Shown in pieces: positions 1 to 9,852 of a DNA stretch of 64,000 bases; positions within the stretch are counted from its first letter, which is position 1; each line of letters begins with the position of its first letter. The DNA is taken from NCBI GenBank assembly GCA_001566295.1, contig KQ964245.1:3229524-3293523 (forward strand). Reading direction: 5' to 3'. A program made the translations under genes and the position numbers. This DNA is from Microdochium bolleyi. Lineage: Eukaryota; Ascomycota; Sordariomycetes; Xylariales; Microdochiaceae. The notes beneath the pieces were generated by a model. It did no database searches and was not told the origin of the DNA. It saw nothing but the letters and a program-made list of their open reading frames with translations.

Positions 1-1049
1 ACTCGTTCGAGATCCACAAGACCATCCACCGGATACGGTCACTTGGGGCCAAGAAGGTCGCTCTCCAGATGCCCGAGGGCCTCCTCCTCTTTGCGACCAC
101 CATATCAGATATCCTCACCCAGTTTTGTCCGGGCGTCGAGACATTGATCATGGGCGATGTCACCTACGGCGCCTGCTGCATCGACGACTACACGGCCCGG
201 GCACTCGGATGTGACTTGCTGGTGCACTACGCCCATAGCTGCCTGATCCCCGTAGATGTGACCAAAATCAAGGTCCTCTACGTCTTTGTCGACATCAGCA
301 TCGACACTTCGCACCTGCTCACGACCCTTGAGCGCAACTTCGCACCGCCCAAGACCATCGCCATGGTCGGCACGATCCAGTTCAACGCCACGATCCACGG
401 TGTCCGCTCGACTCTCGAAAAAGCCGGCTTCAGCATCATTGTGCCGCAGATCGCGCCGCTATCCAAGGGCGAGATTTTGGGCTGCACGTCCCCGCGGCTG
501 CCGGAATCCGAGCAGGTCGACCTCATCCTGTACCTGGGAGACGGCCGCTTCCACCTCGAGAGCATCATGATCCACAACCCGTCCATCCCGGCGTACCGGT
601 ACGACCCGTACTCGCGCAAGCTCACCCGCGAGACGTACGGGCACGAAGAGATGCAGAGCGTGCGCAAGGACGCCATCAAGACGGCCAAGAGCGCCAAGAA
701 ATGGGGTCTGATTCTCGGCTCGCTCGGCCGCCAGGGCAACCCGCACACCATGACCATGATCGAGAACAAGCTCAAGCAGCTGGGAATCCCATGGGTCAAT
801 CTGCTCCTGAGCGAAATCTTCCCGGGAAAGCTGGCCATGATGAGCGACGTCGAGACCTGGGTGCAGGTCGCCTGCCCGCGCCTGTCCATCGACTGGGGCT
901 ATGCCTTCCCTCGGCCACTCCTGACGCCGTACGAGGCTCTTGTCGTGCTGCAGGAGCGCGAGGACTGGAGCGCCACTGGTGTCTATCCTATGGATTACTA
1001 CGGCAAGGACGGCCTCGGTCGCACGAAGCCCATCGTGGCAAGCAGCTAA
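1..1049 (+). CDS. DPH1: Diphthamide biosynthesis protein 1, 5'-truncated by window edge
   Basis: Dph1 works with Dph2 as a radical-SAM-like [4Fe-4S] enzyme. It transfers the 3-amino-3-carboxypropyl group of SAM to a histidine of translation elongation factor 2, the first step of diphthamide synthesis in the cytosol. The frame is open from base 3 (SFEIHKTIHRIRSLGAKKVA, then LQMPEGLL), so the N-terminus lies outside the window. Counting from the Met at 69, the motif GDVTYGACCIDD carries the first cluster cysteine (C36 or C37), GEILGC the second (C139) and VACPRLSIDWG the third (C269). This matches the three-cysteine pattern of the Dph1/Dph2 family. LYLGDGRFHLE and the ending KDGLGRTK are typical of Dph1 rather than Dph2. 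The stop is TAA at 1047-1049. The gene converges on the SDR gene, with about 165 nt between stops. Confidence 0.95.
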   Translation, partial: SFEIHKTIHRIRSLGAKKVALQMPEGLLLFATTISDILTQFCPGVETLIMGDVTYGACCIDDYTARALGCDLLVHYAHSCLIPVDVTKIKVLYVFVDISIDTSHLLTTLERNFAPPKTIAMVGTIQFNATIHGVRSTLEKAGFSIIVPQIAPLSKGEILGCTSPRLPESEQVDLILYLGDGRFHLESIMIHNPSIPAYRYDPYSRKLTRETYGHEEMQSVRKDAIKTAKSAKKWGLILGSLGRQGNPHTMTMIENKLKQLGIPWVNLLLSEIFPGKLAMMSDVETWVQVACPRLSIDWGYAFPRPLLTPYEALVVLQEREDWSATGVYPMDYYGKDGLGRTKPIVASS

Positions 1050-1214
1050 TCAGAGTGTTGCCGATCACTTTGGACAGAGGGCTGCCAAGAACGGATCAAT
1101 GTAGAGTCGACGCAGACATGGTACATGCTATTGGCAAGTAGTCGCAAACCTCTACATCAACATGATCCTGTCTATGGTGAGGCTTTGCGACTTCTTAGCT
1201 GTCCACTATCTCTT

Positions 1215-2397
1215 TTATTGCCCACTAGCATTGACGGCCTGAATCATCTCGAGCTGCTCCCGACTGCCGACGCTCAGACTGATGTCCTTGACCGCGGCGA
1301 CCTCAGCACGGAGCGTCTCAATCTCCTTCGTGATCTCGAACCACGAGTCCGGCCCCAGGGGCACACGCAAGGGGATCTCACCTCCACGGTGAGCGACGCC
1401 ATAGATGGCAGCTGCCACGTCTGCGGCCTTGGCGAAGTGCTTATGGGCCTCCGCGCTCTGCATGATGCCGATCATGGCCGTCGTCGCGCTGGCCGGGTGG
1501 TTCTCGTATGCAGGGTGTCGGTCCGCAATCTGCAGCGACGAGGCGAAGCGTGTCTCGACACCGCCTGGCTCGATCAGGCTGAGGTGGACTACATGTTCCG
1601 CTATTGTTAGCCAAAACCCCTCCACGCCTCGGAGGAGTCGCTCGCAAGAAAAGATGGATTGTGGGCCGGTCTTCCTTACTGTTCCAATCATCGGGGAGCT
1701 CCTTTGCAACGCTCTGCGTGAACCCCTCCATCGCGAACTTGGACGCGTGATAGAACGCATTGCTCGGGTACCCGATGAACCCGCCCACCGAGCTGATGTT
1801 TAATATCAGCCCTCCCCTCCGCCCGTTATCCTTCGCATTCGCATCCCGGAACACCGGCAGCACCCGCTTCGTCACGTCGACCATGCCCCAGAAAACGACG
1901 TCCATCAGCCTCCGCGCGGCTTCGTCGGAGATGGCCTCGGTGTCACCCGCGACCGAGTACCCCGCGTTGTTGACGACGACGTCAATGCGCCCGAACCTGG
2001 CGAGGGTCTGCTGGATCGCGGCATCGATGGCGGCTGGAGAGGACACGTCGAGCGCGAGTTTGAGGACGTTTGGGCTGCTGCCGTCGTCGCTGGTCATGTA
2101 TGCGAGGGAGTTCAAGTTGCGCGCTGTCGCGACTACACGGTTGAAGGTCCGCGAGGCGATGTGCTCAACTAGGGCGCGGCCTATGCCGGAGGAGCAGCCG
2201 GTGACTGTAGAGGGGGCATGGGGGAAGCACTGATAAGCTGGATAGTACATACAAAACCCTGGGAGATATATATTACAAGACGATGCTAAAGGCTTGGGGG
2301 GTTATAGCGGCGAAGCGCCCCCGCAGAATGGAAATATCTTACTGAACCAGACAGCATTCTCAGGAAGCTGGTATGACTTTTTCAAATTCCCAGCCAT
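1215..2397 (-). CDS. Short-chain dehydrogenase/reductase, 321 aa, three exons
   Basis: Exons run complement(join(1215..1600, 1680..2204, 2343..2397)). The start is the ATG at 2397 (context ACCATGG), which gives MAGNLKKSYQLPENAVWF. A GTAAGA donor follows at 2342, and the acceptor CTACAG ends at 2205. The join restores ITGCSSGIG, the cofactor-binding TGxxxGxG turn after a hydrophobic strand. A Met at 2250 that would extend exon 2 lies inside the intron and gives a poor first strand. The second intron (1601-1679) joins DDWN to EHVVHLSLIEPGGVETRF. Other family marks are NNAG (VVNNAGYS), the catalytic Ser segment ISSVGG and YxxxK (YHASK). It is a classical NAD(P)-dependent SDR, probably cytosolic. 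The substrate cannot be told from the sequence. Confidence 0.92.
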
Positions 2398-3020
2398 GGT
2401 CTTGTCGGTAATTCGGTGAAAATATGAGCAAGAGCAGTTCTATCATGCCAGGACAATCCCAGTAGAAATTTGAGGATTCACTGTTGCGGGCGGGAGCGGG
2501 CCGCAGAGGGGAGAGAGGGGGATCCTCGAACAGGCGACCTCGACCGAGTCAGGCATTTAGCGCGGCAGTTGCAAGCTGAACCACAAGCCCCCCAATGGTG
2601 TTAGAGCTTGCTAATGTCCGCGAACCAGACATCAGACAACACCTGGGCAACGTATATTCCCAGAAGAGCACAGCTCCCTTTTCAGAACAGCAAAACAGGG
2701 TTGGCTAGTCCACTCCGCCTGCCTGCATGGATGTCTGCTTTGATGTGATTTCGTTGCTGTTCATGCCGGATGGGTGATGACCGCGGGTGAGATGTCCCTC
2801 TGTTCTTACTACTACTAGTTCGAGGGTGGCTCTGCTTGCCTTGGAAGTCTATTGCGTTGCAGGTCTGTGGGAGATAGCGAAGAGTGCTTCCAGTGCACGT
2901 GAGACTGTCTCCATCGTCGCCCTACAGGCCTACAGGGGACAGTGACCCTTGATCTTAGGCCGCCGAGAGGGATATCACACTCTAAACGCCTCAGGTAGAA
3001 ACAGCGAGCCTGTACTCCCT
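2398..3020. other. Intergenic, no gene seen
   Basis: Region upstream of the SDR gene and downstream of the 854-aa protein gene. It holds only short frames with no family resemblance, and presumably contains the SDR promoter and the neighbour's 3' end. Confidence 0.6.
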
Positions 3021-5628
3021 TCAGAGCTCCAGGGACAAGCCCTCACAGGTACAAGCCCGGTGCCCACACCTGGGCAGGTGCGGCGCGAGCTCGGCCTCGA
3101 CCAAGTCCACGCGCCGCAGCGCCTCGCGGAGAATCTCAGCGGCCTCGTCTGCGGTCATACTGGACAGGATCGGTCTGATCCGGCCTGAGTTCTCGAGCAA
3201 AAGGTTTGTCGCTGCTCCTGGTCCCGCCGCTGCTGGTGCTGCTGTGGGCCTCTCTGGCCGCCTCCTGTCCCGGAACCGCTGGAGATCCTGCACCGCGGCA
3301 TCAAACTCTGCCGCGAGGTCCGGGCTGGTATACCGCCCCACGTACTCCTCCAGACTGATCACCTCGAGTGCCGCCGTGGCAAGCGTCCAGCTCGATGCCG
3401 TGCAGGCACGCACGGAGTCCGCACCAGGCTTCAGCCTGACCAGGGCCACCCGGAATGTCCGGGTCCACGGCGTCCACAAGGTCCCGTGCTCGACCAGAGT
3501 CGAGAGCGCGCGGGCCATGTCGTCGGCACTCCCGCCGCTCGCTGCATGGGCCGGCGGTGCCTGGTGCTGCGCGACCACCACTGTCCACTGGCCCGGCGCA
3601 AGGTCCCGGAGACGGGCGTCCAGCGGGAAGTCCCCGACGCCGCGGTGTCGCGAGGGCGACCGGCCGATGGCATACATCTCTGCCGGGAGCGGGTTGATGT
3701 CAGTCGCGCGGCGTGATGTGTATCCATGGCTGCTGCTGCCCGGGGCGGAAGCGAAGCAGAAGGCGGCATTGGGGAGTGTGTCGACCGCAGAGCCATGCAG
3801 GATGCGGCATCGCAGCATGTTGAGCAGCCCGAAGACCAGGCGGGCAGGCTGGAGCATAGCGTCGCCGAGGAACACCGTCTCTACCGTAGCTAGTCTCAGT
3901 GGATCGTCATGGGTTGGAGGGTGCTGGAAGAGCAACTGCGTCACGCTGCCCAAAGCACCACCGCCACCATCCCGCATCGCCGGTTCCTGAGGCGCTGCCG
4001 GGGCTGTGTTCTCAGCTACATCATCATCCAGCCAGGGGATCCGGCGGACGCCGTGGGACAGCACAGGACCGAGGACCAGCTTCTCCCGTACCGCGTGCCT
4101 CAGGATCCTATAGGCTGCCGCCGGGTCGAACGTATCTCCATCTCGCGCCGGCAGTTCCATGAGGAAGAACCCCGATATCCCGCGCGGGGGCAAGGCGCCC
4201 GCAAGCTGTCCGAACTCTGCCGCCGTCCGCAGTGTCCCGGCGGCGAGACTGAGGACGTCGATTGAATCTCTGATCTTTGCATTTGACAGTATCTTCGTGA
4301 TTTGGCCGATGGCCAGTCCGTGGTACGGCGCCAGATCGAGATGCTCTTGTCCAGCAAAAGCGAGCTGCAGCAGCTCGACGCCACGGCTTGGATTGCCTGC
4401 CACCGCGGCTGCTCGGTTCTCGAGACAGGCGCGAAGGCATGCTTGGAAGTCTGGCATCTTGGCGATGTCGTCCAGCAGCGTCATGTCTGGTGGCGAGTTT
4501 CTCGGGGCCTCTGCGAGCATGAAGTCGACCACCGTGCCAAAAGCGGTAGCCTTAAGAGAGGACATGTTCGGCGTGTCCTTGAGGGCATGCTGAAGCTCCG
4601 CTCCCTGCGCAGATCTTACGGGTGACTGCTCCTGGGGCGTGTCCTGTCTCGGAGGCTGCCAGTACTCGTGAAACGGCCAGAGCTTGCGTAGGCAGTCATC
4701 CCGCAGCACACCGAACTGATCAAGAATCGCAAGCATGCCGCTCTCCGCTGCTGCCGCCTTGGTCGCCATCTCGGCTGCCATCTCGGCACACCTCCCACGC
4801 CTCTGCTGGCTCTGCTGTCCCGGCTGCTGCCAGCGGCCGCCGACACTCACACCAGCCGCAGGGTGGTACGCCTCCAGGTACTGCCGGCCCGAGAGAGGCG
4901 TGTGATGCAACCCCGGGAGGTCGTCCACCTCTCGGTCGTTATCATGGTGGCCGTCCTCCTCCGCCCTCCACCACGGCACAAAGACGAACCCATACCGACA
5001 CTGGTCCAGGTCTGTGATGTCCAGCACCACCAGCGCGCCCTCGTTTCGAGTCTGATTGAATGCGATGCCATAAGGCTGCTCGAGGGCACGCTTAATGGTG
5101 CCCTTGTGCGGGTCGACCGAGGCGCCGACGAGCAGGCATGTCGTGATGAAGGGGAACGGGCAGGGCCGCCGGAACTGCTCGTAAAGGTCGTCCGGCCGGG
5201 TCGGCGGTGACACATCGTCATCTGCCGCGCCGCCGGGGAAGAATGGTCGATACCTATCTGTATGCTCTGTTCGCTTCTGCTTTTGTGGTGATGGTGATGA
5301 TGATGATGACGACGGCAATGTCTCCGCTCGCAACCGTCTCGGCCGGCCCCACGCAGGTGCGACGTCAACGCCAGCAAGCCGGAGCTCCTGCCTCAAGCAC
5401 TCTCTATTCCCCAGCGCTGAGAAGATCTCGAGAAGGCGCAGAGACGTCTCGACTACACCGAAGCTTGTCAGCCCTCGAGATGCTGCTGGATCTACACAAG
5501 ATATAGGCCCTGGGCTACAAAAACATACCGGCACTACCACCTCGCAGCCAGTTAAGCAGCACCGTCGCCAGGCTCCTATAATATGAGCCCACCCGCGCGA
5601 CAACATAAATCTGCAGCTTGTGCACCAT
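3021..5628 (-). CDS. Unrecognised 854-aa fungal protein
   Basis: I do not recognise the family. Frame continuity favours two exons, complement(join(3021..5485, 5529..5628)). The ATG at 5628 has an ACCATGG context and opens with MVHKLQIYVVARVG. A GTATGT donor lies at 5528. Three acceptors (ending at 5492, 5486 or 5483) all keep frame, so the intron is only 37-46 nt and its 3' end is uncertain. Reading straight through the intron would instead start at 5606. After the join the protein reads SRGLTSFGVVETSLRLLEIF. A Ser-rich tract encoded by a GAT-type trinucleotide repeat (about 5283-5308) follows, then a conserved-looking block (PFPFITTCLLVG, YGFVFVPWW). A central part is rich in short helices with leucine patterns. 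The C-terminus is rich in Ala and Glu and ends in a Cys/His cluster (CGHRACTC). No transmembrane segment is clear. Confidence 0.7.
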
Positions 5629-6216
5629 GGTTCTGTTACCAGACGTGCTCTGGTGCTGCTGACGCTGCTTCCGCGGTTGCTGTCAGAGTGCAGGTCGCTC
5701 CTTGTTGTAGTTCAGGTTGGATGTCGTCAATGTCAGTCCTTCCTACTGGAGCGCCCCGCTCTTCTCGAAAACAACAACAGGCTGCTCTTGCGAGGACCCA
5801 GGGAGTATCAAGTGCAGCAGATAAATCATTTCAACGACGATGTTCATGTACGTTCATGGAATGAGCGTGCTCTCTCACATTGATCACTGGTCAGAATTGT
5901 TTCATGGGGGTGTCCTCCTTGTAAGAGATGCAACTTGTCCTCCAGATGGATATTAGAAACCAGAGGATCCTGTAATCTGGAGGCTTCCTCAATAGTGTCT
6001 GCAAAGGGTAAAAATAACCGTTTGGAAATCAACAGTTCCGCCGCAGAGGCTAGGTGTCATGTGATAGATTCGCTTGGGTATCATAATAGACTCCCGCCAA
6101 AGACGCCAATAATGCATGTGATCGCTGTAATACAAAATCTTGAACGGCTGGATTGCAATGCCCCTACACCTCGCAAACTCCTCAAATTGTAAGCCCAAGT
6201 CGAATCTTGGTACAGC
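5629..6216. other. Intergenic, no gene seen
   Basis: Between the 5' end of the 854-aa protein gene and the 3' end of the HECT ligase gene. Locally lower in GC. Only short unsupported frames are present. It should hold the promoter of the former and the 3' UTR of the latter. Confidence 0.55.
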
Positions 6217-9200
6217 TCACTTGAGTCCGAAGCCCTCGCTTTCGTACACGGCTCGCCACAAAGTCTCCTCGAGACGCGCCCGAGTTTTGGACCGATACAG
6301 CGATAGCATATTGAAGCATGTCCGAGCCGACGGAAATCTTCCTTCGTCATCTCCCAGGCAGTTGATTCGAATGGTGAGGGCTGCCGCGCCGGTGGCTGGG
6401 ATCCTGTCGCTTCCTGTTATAAATGCAAGCAAGCGGCGTTGGTCTGGCGGCTGTGCTTCCTCAAAAGTCTGCCAGAACCACTGTATTGTAGGCTCAGTGT
6501 CCGGTGGCGAGTCCTTGGGCCATTGAGAGTAGTCTGCGGCACCCTGGAGTGACTTGACATCGAGGGGCTCATCTGAACCTCGTACAAGAAGCTCTATCTC
6601 TTCGTGGCGGAAGAGTGACAGTGCATTGCCTCCACATACAGTGAAGAATCCTCGTTTGAAGGGCTCGAACTGACGGGTTACCGCAGTGTCCAAATGGTAA
6701 CGGACGAATAGATCGACGTACTCTCGACGATTCGAAGCCGTCACCATTTTGTGTTCGCCACCAGGACACAAAGGCACGCGAACGCGGCTGCCGTACCTGT
6801 CGACCTCGGCCACGAAATCGAGGCACAAGTCAGCTTGCACGTCACCGTCATATTCCAGCAGCTGTCTCAAGCCGCGAGCGGTCAACGGTCGAAGTTCTGC
6901 CAAGTCGTCCAGCGTGTAAGTCATCGCTGGCTTGGTGTGGGCTGCACTACCCGCTGGCGGAGAAGCGGCGAGCAGTTTACGAAAGGCGAACGGAGGCAGG
7001 GCAATGTCCAGAATGGTTGAATTGTAGATAGCAAGTCCCAACACGACACCCACGAGGAAGTACTGGTCCGAGGTTTCGAAAGAATATGGGTTGAAGTAGC
7101 AGAGTTGCGAGTCGTTGTCATAGGTGAACAGTCCTGCAAAGTGTGTTAGACGGCCTGAGCGGATTCGACAACTTATGGCTGGCTTACCGTGGTCTGGATT
7201 GAACACCTCCCGAACCAGAAGTAGGAACCACTCTTTCCGCAACCCGCCGGCATCAACGCCTTCTTCGCCATCAAACTCGATGCGCAAGGCTTTCTTGATA
7301 TCTTCGCTGCCACTTCCAACGATGCCGCTGACTTGCTTGAGGCTGTCATCAACCAGACAATCTCTCCTGATTTTCAATGTGAGATACTTAGCAAATGCTC
7401 TGTGACTCAGTATGCTATCAAAAAAGGCCTCGCGAGCTTTTCCCGCCATCTGCCTTTTCGCGTCATGTTCCAAGATCTGGATCTTGGCCCATATGCTCAA
7501 GAAAAATGGGTACTGGCAGAAAGTGAATCTGGCCCCTTTCGACTCCCACAGCTCGAAATCGCCCTTGAAGTCTAGTGTATCGACAAGGCTATGATAAAAG
7601 TCGCTGATCGGGAACGGCCGACCGCTGCTAAGATGACCTGTTGCGGTTCTGTTGGGCTCGACAGCAGTGTTGTTCGCGGCGAAGATAAGCGCCATGACCC
7701 TGGCAGCAGCCTTGATCTGCCAATCGCCGGTGTAGGATGACTGCTTAGGTTCCGCCGGCTGCTTCTGCCGATTTGCGGTAGTCGTTCCGTGCAACGCCGC
7801 ATGCAAGCTCGCCGTGTTCGTCCTGCCATTATGCTCCGACATCTGCGGCACCAGGCCGTCAATGACGCTGACCTTACGCTCCACGATTCTCTCATTCTGT
7901 CGGGTCAACCTATACGTGATGAAGCTTGACACGAGGTCCTTGATTTGTAAGAATAGGCAGTCTGGCATGGTGGTGAACCACAAGACCAGGTGGCGATGAC
8001 AGTCTTCGGAGGAATTTGCAAGAAGGCCAAACAGCCTTTTGATTATTCCCGAGTGCCGGTCTGCGCCGCGTTGGCTGGTTCGTGGCTGCGCTATCTGCGC
8101 GATTGTCTGTCCGGTCTTACGGTCGTCCCATGCGCTTGCAGCAGTTGCCGTCAATAGTGGGTTGCAAGTCAGGATCATTAAGAAACGAGCGCGCTCGGGT
8201 TTCGAGATGAGTGTGCCTGGTCGCTTTAGCAAGGTCTCGGTACATTTGAGAAAAGTCCGCTGGAGGCGATGGTGAGCTGCTGCGAGTATGCTTTCGAATT
8301 CTTGCTCGGAAGCCTTGCTCATCCGCCGGCACGGGGGAGATGAGACGAGACCATCATAAATACTCTTCCAATGAAGTGGAGTGTCGTTTATTGTGCTGTA
8401 CCACTCCATGACCTGCGCCCAGTCGATACCCAAGGACTCTGACGTGGCCGGTGATGTGCCTTCAGGATAGTTGATATTGGACTTTGTATGTCTGTGGCCT
8501 CTACCATTCCTGGCGGAGTGGTGGCTCGTCGTGTCCTGTCCGCCGGTCCACCATGAGCCATTCTCCGCGATATTTCCGACCATGAGAAGCTTTGGATCGA
8601 GCTCCGACAGATCTGGGGCACTAAGAGATTGACTTCGTATGTGTTGCATCCGGGCAGTAGCAGTTGGTGCATGTTCTGGCTGCGCCCTCCGTGAATGCTC
8701 TGAGGTGTAGAACGAGTTGTTCAGACAAGAGTGCGTTCCGAAGCAATCGATCAGGTAGTCCTCGACTCCCTTAAACATATATTCATCTGGTTCTACACAT
8801 CGTGCACTTTCTTGACTTAGCAAGTCCATGTCATGGGAACCTGGATATGAAACCGAAAGATGACCTTGTGCACCGCGCGCTGGAGAGCTTTGTGCCGGAA
8901 TTGGCTGTCCCTCAGCCGCGCTGGCATTGCCAGAGCTGGAAGCCGAGTGACTGCTTGTAGGGTAGTGCAAAGAGTGGCCTGGACCTTGAGTATGGGTAAT
9001 GTCTTCCGGTGGAGCTTTGTTCTGTCTCAAAGAGAGGACGAACGGCTGGTTTCGATTTGATTGCCTAGGCTGCTCTTCGCTCGCAGACACGAAAGATTGC
9101 AATGAGGAGGTCAGGCAGCGCTGGACGAGGCTTCGTGTATAAGATATTGAAATTGCTCCTACTACAGGATCTGGGGTTAGCTTGTTGTCTCGTGGGTCCT

Positions 9201-9852
9201 TTTGTTCGATTGTGCGATGAATGCTTCGGGCCTCACTTTTGGAAGATGAGCTTTCGTCGCGCGAGCCTGTGCCGTCACCAGACTCCTTGCGCGTAGACAA
9301 AGGCTCGACACCATTAACGGTCATACATATTGTGCAACGGAAGACCTCTCGAGACTTGGGCCACTTGACGAGGCTGGCGCAAGTCATACAACGGCCAGTT
9401 ATGAAGTCGTTGGGCCCGAGGGCCGGATCTGGGCGTCGCCTGTGCGGAGGCTGTTGGACAACAGACGGTCGTGGATGCACATGCTGATGGCCAGCGTCGG
9501 TATCCTCGGGTTTCTCTCTAGGCGAAGGGGCTGCTGGCGTCTGAGCATCGTTCCTCCTTCTCCTCGCGGAGAAGAAGGACGGAAATGGGTTGCTCATGGA
9601 TCGAGAGTGAAGGGGGCGACCAGGGCTTGTTGTGACCGGGGCGGTAGCATGAGAGTTGTGCTGTAGCGAGGATGATGTAGGATGAGGCGTGTTGTCGCGG
9701 CCACCGACGCGGGTCGTTATAGGTGTATTGTCTCGTGCGGTGCCATGAGCTGGTCTGGCTGGTCTTGTGCCCCAGGCGGAGGGAGCAGAGTCGAGATGTG
9801 CTTCTGGTGGCAACGGCGGCAGAGGCCGGTCGTCCCACGGCCGGCTCGCCAT
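6217..9852 (-). CDS. HUL4: HECT-type E3 ubiquitin ligase, Hul4-like, 1193 aa
   Basis: HECT ligases accept ubiquitin on a cysteine and pass it to substrates. Exons are complement(join(6217..7133, 7188..9852)). The ATG at 9852 gives MASRPWDDRPLPPLPP. The first 150 residues are disordered (Pro, Ser and Arg rich). A CxxC-x14-CxxC motif follows (C155, C158, C173, C176; GRCMTCASLVKWP and FRCTIC), likely a small zinc site and in my recollection typical of fungal Hul4-type ligases. The HECT domain begins near KIRRDCLVDDSLK and contains DAGGLRKEWF and FTYDNDSQLCYFNP. It ends with ARTCFNMLSLY, which carries the catalytic cysteine (C1161), 32 residues before the C-terminus. The intron at 7134-7187 is 54 nt, a multiple of three without stops; removing it restores DHGLFTYD. 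Orthology to Hul4 is inferred from architecture. Confidence 0.9.
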   Translation of the reverse strand: MASRPWDDRPLPPLPPEAHLDSAPSAWGTRPARPAHGTARDNTPITTRVGGRDNTPHPTSSSLQHNSHATAPVTTSPGRPLHSRSMSNPFPSFFSARRRRNDAQTPAAPSPREKPEDTDAGHQHVHPRPSVVQQPPHRRRPDPALGPNDFITGRCMTCASLVKWPKSREVFRCTICMTVNGVEPLSTRKESGDGTGSRDESSSSKSEARSIHRTIEQKDPRDNKLTPDPVVGAISISYTRSLVQRCLTSSLQSFVSASEEQPRQSNRNQPFVLSLRQNKAPPEDITHTQGPGHSLHYPTSSHSASSSGNASAAEGQPIPAQSSPARGAQGHLSVSYPGSHDMDLLSQESARCVEPDEYMFKGVEDYLIDCFGTHSCLNNSFYTSEHSRRAQPEHAPTATARMQHIRSQSLSAPDLSELDPKLLMVGNIAENGSWWTGGQDTTSHHSARNGRGHRHTKSNINYPEGTSPATSESLGIDWAQVMEWYSTINDTPLHWKSIYDGLVSSPPCRRMSKASEQEFESILAAAHHRLQRTFLKCTETLLKRPGTLISKPERARFLMILTCNPLLTATAASAWDDRKTGQTIAQIAQPRTSQRGADRHSGIIKRLFGLLANSSEDCHRHLVLWFTTMPDCLFLQIKDLVSSFITYRLTRQNERIVERKVSVIDGLVPQMSEHNGRTNTASLHAALHGTTTANRQKQPAEPKQSSYTGDWQIKAAARVMALIFAANNTAVEPNRTATGHLSSGRPFPISDFYHSLVDTLDFKGDFELWESKGARFTFCQYPFFLSIWAKIQILEHDAKRQMAGKAREAFFDSILSHRAFAKYLTLKIRRDCLVDDSLKQVSGIVGSGSEDIKKALRIEFDGEEGVDAGGLRKEWFLLLVREVFNPDHGKPAISCRIRSGRLTHFAGLFTYDNDSQLCYFNPYSFETSDQYFLVGVVLGLAIYNSTILDIALPPFAFRKLLAASPPAGSAAHTKPAMTYTLDDLAELRPLTARGLRQLLEYDGDVQADLCLDFVAEVDRYGSRVRVPLCPGGEHKMVTASNRREYVDLFVRYHLDTAVTRQFEPFKRGFFTVCGGNALSLFRHEEIELLVRGSDEPLDVKSLQGAADYSQWPKDSPPDTEPTIQWFWQTFEEAQPPDQRRLLAFITGSDRIPATGAAALTIRINCLGDDEGRFPSARTCFNMLSLYRSKTRARLEETLWRAVYESEGFGLK

